A DNA stretch of 9,283 nucleotides, taken from contig CAMKAE010000077.1 in NCBI GenBank assembly GCA_946410395.1, forward strand, positions 1 to 9,283. Reading direction: 5' to 3'. Below, piece after piece: positions 1 to 5,018 of the stretch (the stretch's first letter is position 1; the number at the start of each line of letters is the position of its first letter). This DNA is from an uncultured Clostridia bacterium. Lineage in GTDB: Bacteria; Bacillota; Clostridia; Christensenellales; Aristaeellaceae. The notes beneath the pieces were generated by a model. It did no database searches. It was given only the letters and a program-made list of their open reading frames with translations, and was not told where the DNA came from. Position numbers and translations under genes: made by a program.

Positions 1-8
1 AATGCCAT
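1..8 (-). CDS. rplQ: Start of the next gene, probably ribosomal protein L17 (partial)
   Basis: An ATG lies at 8..6, followed by GCA and the first two bases of a codon beginning TT, so only Met-Ala is readable before the window ends. It is preceded by a perfect AGGAGG (18..23) with a 9-nt spacer, and it starts 17 nt after the rpoA stop. The start and SD are seen directly. The identity as L17, which sits beside alpha on the large ribosomal subunit operon, rests only on the near-universal rpoA-rplQ gene order, because the readable residues are not diagnostic. Confidence 0.55.
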
Positions 9-17
9 AAGTCGTTT

Positions 18-23
18 CCTCCT
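18..23 (-). promoter_or_regulatory. Ribosome binding site of the gene after rpoA
   Basis: A full AGGAGG sits on the minus strand, 9 nt before the ATG at 8..6, directly after the TAA stop of rpoA. It is the main evidence that a further gene begins at the window edge. Confidence 0.7.
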
Positions 24-25
24 AT

Positions 26-973
26 TTATTCTTCCGTGGCGCGCAGGCCCAGGCCGAGCGCCTGCAGCTTCTGCTCCACTTCCTCAAGGCTCTTCTTACC
101 CAGGTTGCGAACCTTCATCATGTCTTCCTGGTTCTTCTGGACAAGCTCGTTCACGGTATTGATCCCGGCACGCTTCAGGCAGTTGTACGCGCGCACGGAC
201 AGATCCAGCTCTTCGATGGTCATATCCAGCAGGCGTTCGCTCTTGGTTTCTTCCGGTTCGGTGACGGGGATCGGGATCGCCTGATCCGTCAGGCCGCAGA
301 AGAGGGAGAGCTGCTCTGTCAGAATGCGGGCCGCCGAGGAAATCGCTTCCTCGGGGTTGATGGTGCCGTCGGTGGTCACTTCCAGCGTCAGCTTGTCGTA
401 GTCAGTAATCTGACCGACACGGGTATCCTCGACCGCGTAGTTGACCTTGCGGATCGGGGTGTAGATCGAATCGATCGGGATCACGCCGATGGGGCTCTGC
501 GGATCCTTGTTCTTGTCCGCCTGGACATAGCCGCGGCCATGATCCAGGGTGATGAACATGTGCAGATGCGCGCCGTCATCCAGCGTGGCGATGTGCAGGT
601 CGGGATTGATGATCTCCACTTCGTCATCGACCCGGATATCCCCGGCGGAAAAATCGCAGGGGCCGGTAACGTCGATCTCGATCTTTTTCGTGCTGTCAGA
701 GAAGAGCTTGAGCGCCAGTTCTTTGAAGTTGAGAATGATTTCGGTGACATCTTCCTTGACGCCGGGGATGGTGGAAAACTCGTGCTGCACCCCGTCGATC
801 TGTACGGAAGTGACCGCCGCGCCGGTCAGGCTGCTCAGCAGTACCCTGCGCAGCGCGTTGCCGAGCGTATGGCCGAAGCCGCGCTCCAGCGGTTCCACCA
901 CAAAGCGTCCGAATTGGTTGTTTTCAGAGAGCTCCGTGCATTCGATGTGCGCCTTTTCAAATTCTGCGATCAC
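26..973 (-). CDS. rpoA: DNA-directed RNA polymerase alpha subunit
   Basis: Alpha dimerises to nucleate assembly of RNA polymerase and contacts promoter UP elements and activators. Counting from the GTG start, the N-terminal domain carries the family block VVEPLERGFGHTLGNALRR (about 25-43) and GVIPIDSIYTP (about 163-173). A linker near 236-250 leads to the helix-hairpin-helix C-terminal domain (about 252-315). That domain has LDLSVRAYNCLKRAGI, whose Arg near 261 matches the DNA-binding Arg265 of E. coli, and VRNLGKKSLEEV. The length of 315 aa is normal. The open frame extends upstream to a TTG at 982, but that codon touches the GGAGGG SD. The GTG at 973 has a 9-nt spacer and gives an N-terminus (V/M-I-A-E-F-E-K) that aligns with the usual MIEIEKP start. 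It begins 69 nt after rpsD and is followed 17 nt later by the probable rplQ. Confidence 0.98.
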   Translation of the reverse strand: MIAEFEKAHIECTELSENNQFGRFVVEPLERGFGHTLGNALRRVLLSSLTGAAVTSVQIDGVQHEFSTIPGVKEDVTEIILNFKELALKLFSDSTKKIEIDVTGPCDFSAGDIRVDDEVEIINPDLHIATLDDGAHLHMFITLDHGRGYVQADKNKDPQSPIGVIPIDSIYTPIRKVNYAVEDTRVGQITDYDKLTLEVTTDGTINPEEAISSAARILTEQLSLFCGLTDQAIPIPVTEPEETKSERLLDMTIEELDLSVRAYNCLKRAGINTVNELVQKNQEDMMKVRNLGKKSLEEVEQKLQALGLGLRATEE

Positions 974-982
974 TGGGTCCAA

Positions 983-988
983 CCCTCC
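983..988 (-). promoter_or_regulatory. rpoA ribosome binding site, deciding a GTG start
   Basis: AGGAGGG on the minus strand ends directly at the TTG at 982..980, which leaves no room for initiation there. The distance to the GTG at 973..971 is 9 nt, which is ideal. This site is the reason for shortening the open frame by three codons. Confidence 0.75.
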
Positions 989-1042
989 TGTCAGGTACCG
1001 TCGTTTCTATTCTGCTGCACAGCGGATCATGCAGGCACATGA

Positions 1043-1639
1043 TTAACGGCTGTAGAATTCAACGATCATGTTCTCCTGCACATCGTAATCGATATCTTCC
1101 CGGGAGGGCAGCGCGGCCACCGTACCGGTGAGATTCTGGGCGTCAAAGGTCAGCCACTTGGGCAGCAGCACGCCGGTGCCCTCCCGCAGGCCCTTGAACA
1201 GTTCGCTTTCCGCGGAGCGCTGACGCAGGGTGATCACGTCGCCGGCCTTCACCTGATAGGAAGGAATGTCGACCTTCTTGCCGTTGACGCGGATGTGGCC
1301 GTGGCCCACGACCTGACGCGCCATGCGGCGGGTCTTGGCCAGGCCCAGGCGGTACACGACGTTGTCCAGCCGCAGCTCCAGCAGCTGCAGCATGTTTTCG
1401 CCGGTAACACCCTTCATGTTGGAAGCTTTTTCAAAATAATGACGGAACTGCTTTTCCAGCACGCCGTAAATGAAGCGCACCTTCTGCTTTTCCTTCAGCT
1501 GAGCGCCGTATTCGGAAACCTTCTTGCGGCGGTTGCCGTTGGGGTTGCGGTGAGATTTCTTGTTCGCATAGCCCATAACGGCCGGAGAAATGTCAAGAGC
1601 ACGGCATCTCCGGGCGATCGGCTGTTTATTGTTTGCCAT
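1043..1639 (-). CDS. rpsD: 30S ribosomal protein S4 (zinc-free type)
   Basis: S4 is a primary 16S rRNA-binding protein that nucleates assembly of the 30S body. In several bacteria it also represses its own operon. The 198-aa protein has the S4 N-terminal region (about 1-85, including KVSEYGAQLKEKQKVRFIYGVLEKQFRHY split over 41-69). The S4 RNA-binding domain follows (about 85-150: LELRLDNVVYRLGLAKTRR, then GHIRVNGKKVDIPSYQVKAGD). Only one cysteine remains at the N-terminus (Cys12, in RRCRALDISP) where zinc-type S4 proteins have four, so this is a C-minus form, as is common in Clostridia. It starts at ATG 1639 with AAAGGAGGAG 7 nt upstream, 18 nt after rpsK. Its position between rpsK and rpoA is the clostridial order and differs from Bacillus. 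Confidence 0.97.
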   Translation of the reverse strand: MANNKQPIARRCRALDISPAVMGYANKKSHRNPNGNRRKKVSEYGAQLKEKQKVRFIYGVLEKQFRHYFEKASNMKGVTGENMLQLLELRLDNVVYRLGLAKTRRMARQVVGHGHIRVNGKKVDIPSYQVKAGDVITLRQRSAESELFKGLREGTGVLLPKWLTFDAQNLTGTVAALPSREDIDYDVQENMIVEFYSR

Positions 1640-1657
1640 CCTTACACTCCTCCTTTA

Positions 1658-2059
1658 TTACACGCGGCGACGCTTGGGCGGGCGGCAGCCATTGTGCGGG
1701 ATGGGGGTCACGTCTTTGATCATGGTGACCTCCAGGCCGGCGGTCTGCAGCGCACGGATCGCGGCTTCACGGCCGGAACCGGGGCCCTTAACCATCACGT
1801 CCACATACTTCAGGCCGTAATCCAGAGACGCCTTCGCGGCGGTCTCGGCAGCCATCTGCGCAGCGAAAGGAGTGGACTTCTTGTTTCCGCGGAAGCCCAT
1901 GCCGCCGGCAGACGCCCAGGACAGGGCATTGCCGTTGGGGTCGGTAATGGTGACGATGGTGTTATTGAAAGAAGACTTGATGTGCGCCACGCCGCGCTCC
2001 ACCAGCTTACGCTCGCGGCGCTTGCGGGACGTCCTCTTCAGCTTTGATTTGGGTGCCAT
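1658..2059 (-). CDS. rpsK: 30S ribosomal protein S11
   Basis: S11 lies on the platform of the small subunit near the mRNA exit (E) site and binds 16S rRNA with S6, S18 and S21. The 133-aa product has a basic N-terminal tail (KSKLKRTSRKRRERK), the core VERGVAHIKSSFNNTIVTITD (about 20-40, cut here), GNALSWASAGGMGFRG (about 43-58) and the C-terminal family signature DVTPIPHNGCRPPKRRRV. Length and signature are fully typical. The ATG at 2059 has GGAGGG (2066..2071) at 6-7 nt. It follows rpsM by 61 nt; within that gap TTCCC/GGGAA (2076..2080 and 2089..2093) could form a weak 5-bp stem just ahead of the SD. Confidence 0.98.
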   Translation of the reverse strand: MAPKSKLKRTSRKRRERKLVERGVAHIKSSFNNTIVTITDPNGNALSWASAGGMGFRGNKKSTPFAAQMAAETAAKASLDYGLKYVDVMVKGPGSGREAAIRALQTAGLEVTMIKDVTPIPHNGCRPPKRRRV

Positions 2060-2120
2060 TTTATTCCCTCCAGATTCCCTCAGTTACGGGAAACGTTCGT
2101 TGGTTGACTCACAAGTCCGC

Positions 2121-2489
2121 TTACTTTTTCTTGTTGCCGACGGTGCGCTTGGGACCCTTGCGGGTACGCGCGTTGGTCTTGGAGCGCTGGCCGCGGACGG
2201 GCAGGTTGCGGCGGTGACGGACACCGCGGTAGCTGCCGATTTCCACCAGGCGCTTGATGTTCATGGAAACTTCCCTGCGCAGATCGCCTTCCACCTTGAC
2301 GTGGTGCTCGATGTACTCGCGCAGTTTGCTGATCTCCGTCTCGGAAAGATCCTTGACGCGGGTATCGGGATTGATTTCCGTATCCGCAAGGATCTTCTTG
2401 GAGATATTGGGGCCGATGCCGTAGATGTAAGTCAAGCCGGCTTCGACGCGCTTGTCTCTGGGCAGGTCAACACCCGCAATACGTGCCAT
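2121..2489 (-). CDS. rpsM: 30S ribosomal protein S13
   Basis: S13 sits in the head of the 30S subunit, bridges to the 50S subunit (contacting L5) and touches P-site tRNA with its basic tail. The 122-aa protein begins MARIAGVDLPRDKRVE and contains TYIYGIGPNISKKIL (the helix-two-turn-helix region, about 20-34), GSYRGVRHRRNLPVRGQRSKT split near 85-106, and a lysine-rich C-terminus. The open frame runs 17 codons further upstream to 2540. The ATG at 2489 is chosen because it gives the exact family N-terminus and has GGAGGTG (2500..2506) about 10 nt upstream. It is preceded by an unusually long 376-nt spacer after rpmJ and followed by rpsK. Confidence 0.98.
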   Translation of the reverse strand: MARIAGVDLPRDKRVEAGLTYIYGIGPNISKKILADTEINPDTRVKDLSETEISKLREYIEHHVKVEGDLRREVSMNIKRLVEIGSYRGVRHRRNLPVRGQRSKTNARTRKGPKRTVGNKKK

Positions 2490-2499
2490 GGATAGTCTA

Positions 2500-2506
2500 C
2501 ACCTCC
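2500..2506 (-). promoter_or_regulatory. rpsM ribosome binding site
   Basis: GGAGGTG on the minus strand, 10 nt before the ATG at 2489. It places translation start at the conserved MARIAG N-terminus rather than at the upstream ATG of the longer frame. Confidence 0.8.
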
Positions 2507-2590
2507 AAAATGTTGGTTGCTTCCGCCGCTCTTCAGACACCCCGAAACGTGAGCGTAGAAATCACCGTTCCGGAGCCGGGGGCGGATGGC

Positions 2591-2620
2591 GCCCGCAAAG
2601 GACGGTTTCCCGCCGCGGGC
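2591..2620. repeat. Inverted repeat, 6-bp arms with an 18-nt loop
   Basis: GCCCGC (2591..2596) pairs with GCGGGC (2615..2620). It is a weak hairpin on its own, listed because it is the stem nearest to rpsM in the structured spacer. Confidence 0.45.
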
Positions 2621-2718
2621 TTTGTTTATATGGTACGGCATGACACGTGGTCCCTTGAGCAAGCAACCCTTGCCGCCGGGCAGCCGCCCACGCCGCCGTC
2701 CATGACGAATGGAATGAA

Positions 2719-2733
2719 GGAAGCTGTGCTTCC
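2719..2733. repeat. Inverted repeat, 6-bp arms with a 3-nt loop
   Basis: GGAAGC (2719..2724) and GCTTCC (2728..2733) flank TGT. Allowing a one-base bulge extends the stem by two A-T pairs. There is no following T-run on the minus strand. Confidence 0.6.
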
Positions 2734-2740
2734 CTTTGAA

Positions 2741-2757
2741 TGCCGGCTTTGCCGGCA
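2741..2757. repeat. Inverted repeat, 7-bp GC-rich arms with a 3-nt loop
   Basis: TGCCGGC (2741..2747) and GCCGGCA (2751..2757) flank TTT. It is a compact stable hairpin lying just downstream, in transcription order, of the 18-bp hairpin. Confidence 0.7.
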
Positions 2758-2772
2758 CACCGCGCTTGATGG

Positions 2773-2816
2773 CGCGCGGCATCTGCGGAGCGGTGATTCT
2801 CCGCAGATGCCGCGCG
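2773..2816. repeat. Perfect 18-bp inverted repeat with an 8-nt loop
   Basis: The arms at 2773..2790 (CGCGCGGCATCTGCGGAG) and 2799..2816 are perfectly complementary, with loop CGGTGATT. This is the strongest secondary structure in the window. It is not followed by a U-run in either direction, so it does not fit an intrinsic terminator. It could stabilise or process the transcript between rpmJ and rpsM, or be part of a repeat element. Its arm at 2812..2816 overlaps the neighbouring 8-bp hairpin, so the two are mutually exclusive. Confidence 0.9.
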
Positions 2817-2831
2817 TCCCTGAGGACGCGC
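2812..2831. repeat. Inverted repeat, 8-bp arms with a 4-nt loop
   Basis: GCGCGTCC (2812..2819) and GGACGCGC (2824..2831) flank CTGA. In transcription order it would fold before the 18-bp stem, and it shares the bases 2812..2816 with that stem. Confidence 0.75.
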
Positions 2832-2834
2832 CAA

Positions 2835-2857
2835 TGACCGCCGGAGTACGGCGGTCA
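2835..2857. repeat. Inverted repeat, 9-bp arms with a 5-nt loop
   Basis: TGACCGCCG (2835..2843) and CGGCGGTCA (2849..2857) flank GAGTA. It is the first hairpin after the rpmJ stop codon, 8 nt away. It lacks a T-tract, so it is not a typical terminator. Confidence 0.8.
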
Positions 2858-2865
2858 GCTTTCAA

Positions 2866-2979
2866 TCAGCCCTGACGCTGCTTGTGCTTGGGATTTTCGC
2901 AAATGACCATGACACGGCCCTTGCGCTTGATCACCTTGCACTTTTCACACATAGGCTTCACAGACGGACGAACTTTCAT
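2866..2979 (-). CDS. rpmJ: 50S ribosomal protein L36 (zinc-ribbon type)
   Basis: L36 is the smallest ribosomal protein and binds 23S rRNA at the base of the L7/L12 stalk region. The 37-residue product begins MKVRPSVKPMCEKCKVI and ends with VMVICENPKHKQRQG. Cys11, Cys14, Cys27 and His32 form the classic C-x2-C-x12-C-x4-H zinc site of the C-plus form. The length is exactly typical. The ATG at 2979 is preceded by AAGGAGGG (2988..2995) at 8 nt. It lies 79 nt after infA, the usual partner upstream, but is separated from rpsM by an abnormal 376-nt spacer. Confidence 0.97.
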   Translation of the reverse strand: MKVRPSVKPMCEKCKVIKRKGRVMVICENPKHKQRQG

Positions 2980-3058
2980 TGCGGTTTCCCTCCTTCCAAG
3001 GGGTGATTGACGGCACTCGCATGCCGGATCAGACATCGGGCAGGGCCCGGATGTAACA

Positions 3059-3280
3059 TCAGTTCTTGCTGCGCCACGTAATGCGGCCGCGGGTCAGATC
3101 ATAGGGGGAGAGTTCCACTTTGACCTTATCCCCCGGGTAAATCCGGATGAAGTTCATCCGCATTTTGCCGGAGATATGCGCCATGATCTGATGGCCGTTG
3201 GCCAGTTCCACCAGAAACACGGCATTGGGCAGAGCGTCCACCACTTTGCCTTCCATTTCAATTACATCGTCCTTGGACAA
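3059..3280 (-). CDS. infA: Translation initiation factor IF-1
   Basis: IF-1 is an OB-fold protein that binds the 30S A site and cooperates with IF-2 and IF-3 during initiation. The 73-aa product (M)SKDDVIEMEGKVVDALPNA...AHISGKMRMNFIRIYPGDKVKVELSPYDLTRGRITWRSKN matches the family from end to end. The open frame continues far upstream, but that part is out-of-frame sequence of the KOW gene. I chose the TTG at 3280 because it lies 10 nt after GGAGGG (3291..3296) and leaves the standard SKDDVIE start. An upstream in-frame TTG (3289..3287) is 1 nt from the SD, so it is too close. The gene follows the KOW gene by 16 nt, and the SD begins at that gene's stop, so the two may be translationally coupled. 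Confidence 0.96.
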   Translation of the reverse strand: MSKDDVIEMEGKVVDALPNAVFLVELANGHQIMAHISGKMRMNFIRIYPGDKVKVELSPYDLTRGRITWRSKN

Positions 3281-3290
3281 CTTCGACAAA

Positions 3291-3296
3291 CCCTCC
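3291..3296 (-). promoter_or_regulatory. infA ribosome binding site, deciding a TTG start
   Basis: GGAGGG directly follows the TGA of the KOW gene on the minus strand. The 10-nt spacing to the TTG at 3280..3278 fixes the infA start. No ATG is available at the N-terminus expected for the family. Confidence 0.75.
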
Positions 3297-3575
3297 TCAA
3301 TCGGCAGATGGGAATTTGTACGCTTCCAGCGCGGTGCGCACGTCGCTGTCCTTGAGCCGGCCGGCCTCGTACAGGGGCAGCAGCTCCGGGCAGGCAAACG
3401 CCGTCGGCGCCAGATGCAGACGCTTCTTTTTCTTCGGATGGCCGACCTTCCGCAGGTCTCCATCGCATACGAAGACATAATCAGCGTCCAAAGAATATAA
3501 TACCACAAACAGGCGCCCTTTGTCACGTCCTTTTTTGGAAATTACCAAATTTCCTTTTTCAATCGGTGCTTTCAA
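3297..3575 (-). CDS. KOW-domain RNA-binding protein of unknown function
   Basis: This 92-aa protein has one KOW motif near its N-terminus: KGNLVISKKGRDKGRLFVV (about 7-25), then DADYVFVCDGDLRKVGHPKKKKR (about 30-52, cut here as DADYVFV and CDGDLRKVGHPKKKKR). A more variable C-terminal tail follows (about 53-92). The fold resembles the KOW part of ribosomal L14e/L24/NusG-type proteins, and similar small proteins occur at this map-infA position in many Clostridia and other Firmicutes. The role is not established; RNA or ribosome binding is inferred. It starts at TTG 3575, overlapping the map stop by 4 nt (TTGA), with only a weak purine-rich SD (AAAGGCAGG), which suggests translational coupling to map. 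Its stop is followed directly by the infA SD. Confidence 0.85.
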   Translation of the reverse strand: MKAPIEKGNLVISKKGRDKGRLFVVLYSLDADYVFVCDGDLRKVGHPKKKKRLHLAPTAFACPELLPLYEAGRLKDSDVRTALEAYKFPSAD

Positions 3576-4351
3576 AGCAGCTGCCTGCCTTTCCCGCCGT
3601 CCGGAAGGGTGAGTATCTCCGGTTCTCCTTCCTTTTTGATGAGGATGGTATGCTCATAATGGGAAGCCGGCTGATGGTCGTTGGTTACGACAGTCCAGCC
3701 GTCCGCCAGTTCGTGGACGCGGTAATTGCCCGCGGTGATCATCGGTTCTACACAGATCGTCATGCCGGGCCGGAGCCTGGGGCCGTGGCCCGGGGCGCCG
3801 GAGTTCGGAACGCTCGGGTCCTCGTGCATTTCCCGGCCGATGCCGTGGCCGGTCAGCTCCCGGACCACGCCGCAGCCGTTGCTTTCCGCGTGCTTCTGCA
3901 CGGCCGCGCTGATATCGCCGATCCGGTTGCCGTTCAGCGCCTGGCGGTATCCCAGCCAGAAGCATTCTTCCGTCACGCGGATCAGGTCCTTCTTCTGCCG
4001 GCTGATCTCCCCCACCGGGACAGTCAGACAGCTGTCCGACTGCCAGCCGTTCAGGCTCAGCGTCAGGTCCATGGAGACGATCTGCCCTTCTTCCAGGCGG
4101 ACGTTGGGGGACGGGATCCCGTGCACCACCTCGTCGTCTACCGAGACGCAGATGGATTTGGGGTACCCGGCATAGCCCAGTTCGGTCGGGATCGCTCCGT
4201 TTTTGCGGATCATCTCATCCGCCATCCGGTTGATGTCCTCTGTAGTGATGCCGGGCTTGACCTGGCTGGCCAGGTACTGCAGCACGTCGTACAGCAGGTG
4301 ACCGGCGGAGCGCATCAGCGCGATCTGTTCCTGATTCTTGATGATGATCAT
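3572..4351 (-). CDS. map: Methionine aminopeptidase, type I
   Basis: This cytosolic metallo-peptidase removes the initiator methionine from new proteins when the second residue is small. The 259-aa sequence shows the pita-bread fold ligands in order: His77 (VDDEVVHGIP), Asp95 (SMDLTL), Asp106 (QSDSCLTV), His169 (TGHGIGREMHEDP, with the second His at 176), Glu202 (CVEPMI) and Glu233 (YEHTIL). All five metal ligands (Asp95, Asp106, His169, Glu202, Glu233) are present, so it should be active. There is no N-terminal zinc-finger extension, which fits type Ia. The sequence around Asp106 reads GWQSDS rather than the more usual G[YWF]HGD or GWHSD. The ATG at 4351 directly abuts the adk stop (TAAATG), with a modest GAGG 5 nt upstream inside adk. 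It overlaps the KOW gene by 4 nt. Confidence 0.97.
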   Translation of the reverse strand: MIIIKNQEQIALMRSAGHLLYDVLQYLASQVKPGITTEDINRMADEMIRKNGAIPTELGYAGYPKSICVSVDDEVVHGIPSPNVRLEEGQIVSMDLTLSLNGWQSDSCLTVPVGEISRQKKDLIRVTEECFWLGYRQALNGNRIGDISAAVQKHAESNGCGVVRELTGHGIGREMHEDPSVPNSGAPGHGPRLRPGMTICVEPMITAGNYRVHELADGWTVVTNDHQPASHYEHTILIKKEGEPEILTLPDGGKGRQLL

Positions 4352-4975
4352 TTAAGCCTCGAGCGCGCGCTTCACCAGCGCAAAGATTTCATCAACCGTT
4401 CCCACGCAGTTGATCTCCCGGAGGATTCCCTTGTTCCGGTAGTACTCGATCAGGGGGGCGGTCTGTTCCTTGTATACCTTGAGGCGGTTGCGGATCGTTT
4501 CCTCCATATCGTCCTTGCGCTGGATCAGGCCGGCGCCGCAGTTTTTGCACACGGTGCTGCCCCCAAGCTGGGAGGTATGGTAGGTCGCGTTGCAGTTGGG
4601 GCAGACGCGGCGGCCGGACAGACGCTCGATGATGACCTCGTCCGCCAGCTCCAGATCGACCGCTGCATCGATTTGGGCGAACTTCGATAATTCGTCCGCC
4701 TGGTACACGGTCCTGGGGAAGCCGTCCAGCATATAGCCGCCCTTGCAGTCGTCCTCCGCCAGGCGTTCCTTGACGATGGCGATGACCACGTCGTCCGGAA
4801 CCAGCCCGCCGGATTCAACGTACCGTTTGGCTTCCAGGCCGGTTTTTGTACCTTCCCGCATGGCCTTGCGGAGCATATCGCCCGTGGAAATCTGGGGGAT
4901 GCCCAGTTCCCTGGTCAGCAGCTGTGCCTGCGTCCCTTTGCCCGCGCCGGGAGGGCCCAGAAAGATAATATTCAT
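4352..4975 (-). CDS. adk: Adenylate kinase (zinc-LID form)
   Basis: Adk catalyses ATP + AMP = 2 ADP in the cytosol. The 207-aa protein has the P-loop GPPGAGKGT (7-15), the AMP-binding STGDMLR (30-36), DGFPRT (84-89) and the LID domain (about 118-155) with Cys125, Cys128, Cys143 and Cys146 as a four-cysteine zinc site, then QRKDD (152-156). The stretch between the second and third cysteines is 14 residues, two shorter than in the Bacillus stearothermophilus enzyme as I recall it, and the total is shorter than the usual 212-218 aa. The ATG at 4975 has AAGGAGGA (4981..4988) 5 nt upstream. It lies 108 nt after secY, across a hairpin region, and abuts map with no gap. Confidence 0.98.
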   Translation of the reverse strand: MNIIFLGPPGAGKGTQAQLLTRELGIPQISTGDMLRKAMREGTKTGLEAKRYVESGGLVPDDVVIAIVKERLAEDDCKGGYMLDGFPRTVYQADELSKFAQIDAAVDLELADEVIIERLSGRRVCPNCNATYHTSQLGGSTVCKNCGAGLIQRKDDMEETIRNRLKVYKEQTAPLIEYYRNKGILREINCVGTVDEIFALVKRALEA

Positions 4976-4994
4976 CTCCGTCCTCCTTATCAGA

Positions 4995-5018
4995 TCACTG
5001 GTTGTATAGCCGCATCAT
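4995..5018 (-). other. Possible leader mini-ORF upstream of adk
   Basis: Two adjacent ATGs (5018..5016 and 5015..5013) open the peptide M-M-R-L-Y-N-Q, ending in TGA at 4997..4995. GGGGAGG (5023..5029) lies 7 nt before the second ATG, which is ideal spacing, and forms part of the 3' arm of the 14-bp hairpin. The gap to the adk start is 19 nt. The sequence elements are seen; translation of the peptide is not shown. It may be chance, since the SD is an unavoidable part of the G-rich arm. Confidence 0.3.

Larger units (their letters stand above)
2490..2865 (-). other. Hairpin-rich 376-nt spacer between rpmJ and rpsM
   Basis: This is the only gap over 300 nt in the window, in an operon whose other gaps are 0-108 nt. 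I see no convincing gene in it. In transcription order it holds, as perfect inverted repeats: a 9-bp stem (2835-2857), an 8-bp stem (2812-2831), an 18-bp stem (2773-2816), a 5-bp stem (2761-2776), a 7-bp stem (2741-2757), a 6-bp stem extendable with one bulge (2719-2733), a 5-bp stem (2659-2673) and a 6-bp stem (2591-2620). Some arms overlap, so not all can form at once. No stem is followed by a T-tract on either strand. It could be a dispersed palindromic repeat inserted in the operon, or a structured mRNA leader for rpsM. The sequence alone does not decide. Confidence 0.75.

Noticed and set aside
1026..1043. 6-bp inverted repeat ATCATG/CATGAT at the rpsD stop
   Set aside because: It is short, AT-rich and overlaps the stop codon; it is expected by chance and has no T-tract.
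2432..2782. 116-codon minus-strand open frame spanning the rpmJ-rpsM spacer
   Set aside because: It overlaps the true rpsM start in another frame, has no SD at its ATG, is Arg/Gly/Pro-rich without a recognisable domain, and its bases are explained by inverted repeats. Other frames in the spacer (2562-2834 and 2626-2865 minus, 2483-2875 plus) are equally unconvincing.
2719..2857. Intrinsic terminators after rpmJ
   Set aside because: The stems are strong, but none is followed by a run of T on the minus or plus strand, so they do not meet the standard definition.
2591..2857. CRISPR array or tRNA-like cluster
   Set aside because: The repeats are inverted pairs of different sequence, not evenly spaced direct repeats, and no stem set forms a cloverleaf with a TTCGANNC arm.
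3566..4690. 374-codon plus-strand open frame opposite map and adk
   Set aside because: It is antisense to two intact enzymes with complete active sites; the composition is of the shadow type and there is no SD.
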